A stretch of 32,259 bases of DNA from an uncultured Lachnospiraceae bacterium (GTDB lineage: Bacteria; Bacillota; Clostridia; Lachnospirales; Lachnospiraceae): the NCBI GenBank assembly GCA_905235435.1, contig CAJOLD010000020.1, positions 1 through 32,259 on the forward strand, read 5' to 3'. How positions within the stretch are numbered: position 1 is the stretch's first letter; every line of letters starts with the position of its first letter. The notes under the pieces are model-generated. The model ran no database searches. It saw only the letters and a program-made list of their open reading frames with translations, and had not been told where the DNA came from. Made by a program: the position numbers and the translations under genes. This document shows, piece after piece, positions 32,206-32,259 of the stretch.

Positions 32206-32259
32206 TGCCCGCCGCCCTTCACTTGCGGTTTCGGCCGCCAGGGACTATAATTGCAGGTG

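Overview
The window looks like a chromosomal segment of a high-GC member of the Clostridia, most likely Lachnospiraceae. This is inferred from gene content and order, not from a database search: a single-chain clostridial-type PurL, an hprK-glucokinase pair next to uvrC, a DUF5685-DnaJ pair, a PD-(D/E)XK-DinG-like helicase, and strong GGAGG ribosome binding sites throughout. Nearly everything is on the minus strand. The only plus-strand gene is the cytidylate-kinase-like gene at 26410-27033.

Layout, left to right. (1) 1-630 is AT-rich, unlike the rest. It holds the start of a leftward gene cut by the edge, its promoter and an attenuator-like leader, and it abuts a tRNA-Pro(CGG) gene, which suggests the edge of an integrated element. 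(2) 769-2317 has a small lipoprotein and a degenerate IS200/RAYT-like protein. (3) 2318-9995 is a coupled operon (read right to left): a degenerate beta-lactamase-fold membrane protein, purL, and a large CapA-domain membrane protein, joined by 4-base ATGA overlaps. (4) 10092-12976 holds a nuclease-helicase, a Crh-like HPr homologue without the His15 loop, and a tRNA-Met/tRNA-Val pair with a clear promoter and terminator. (5) 13069-23208 is a run of eleven genes, probably mostly cotranscribed from uvrC downstream: uvrC, hprK, glcK, a 34-residue membrane protein, a VanW protein, a HypE/AIR-synthase-like protein, an AsnC regulator, an aminotransferase, trmL and an RsmF-like methyltransferase. (6) 23327-26234 has a PAP2 phosphatase and ftsH, whose C-terminal tail appears to be frameshifted. 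(7) 26410-28986 has the cytidylate-kinase-like gene converging on a zinc-ribbon protein/DUF5685/DnaJ operon. (8) 29063-32121 is a two-component system with its own promoter and an inverted repeat in the leader.

Themes: sugar and PTS control (hprK, glcK and an HPr-like protein that could be an HprK substrate), RNA modification (trmL, rsmF), DNA repair (uvrC, helicase), and envelope functions (CapA, VanW, PAP2, FtsH, two-component system). I found no CRISPR array, complete insertion sequence or obviously novel defence system. The most notable items are several genes that keep a fold but have lost catalytic residues (RAYT-like, beta-lactamase-like, HypE-like, HPr-like), the ftsH frameshift, the attenuator at the putative island edge, and palindromes that sit inside promoter spacers.
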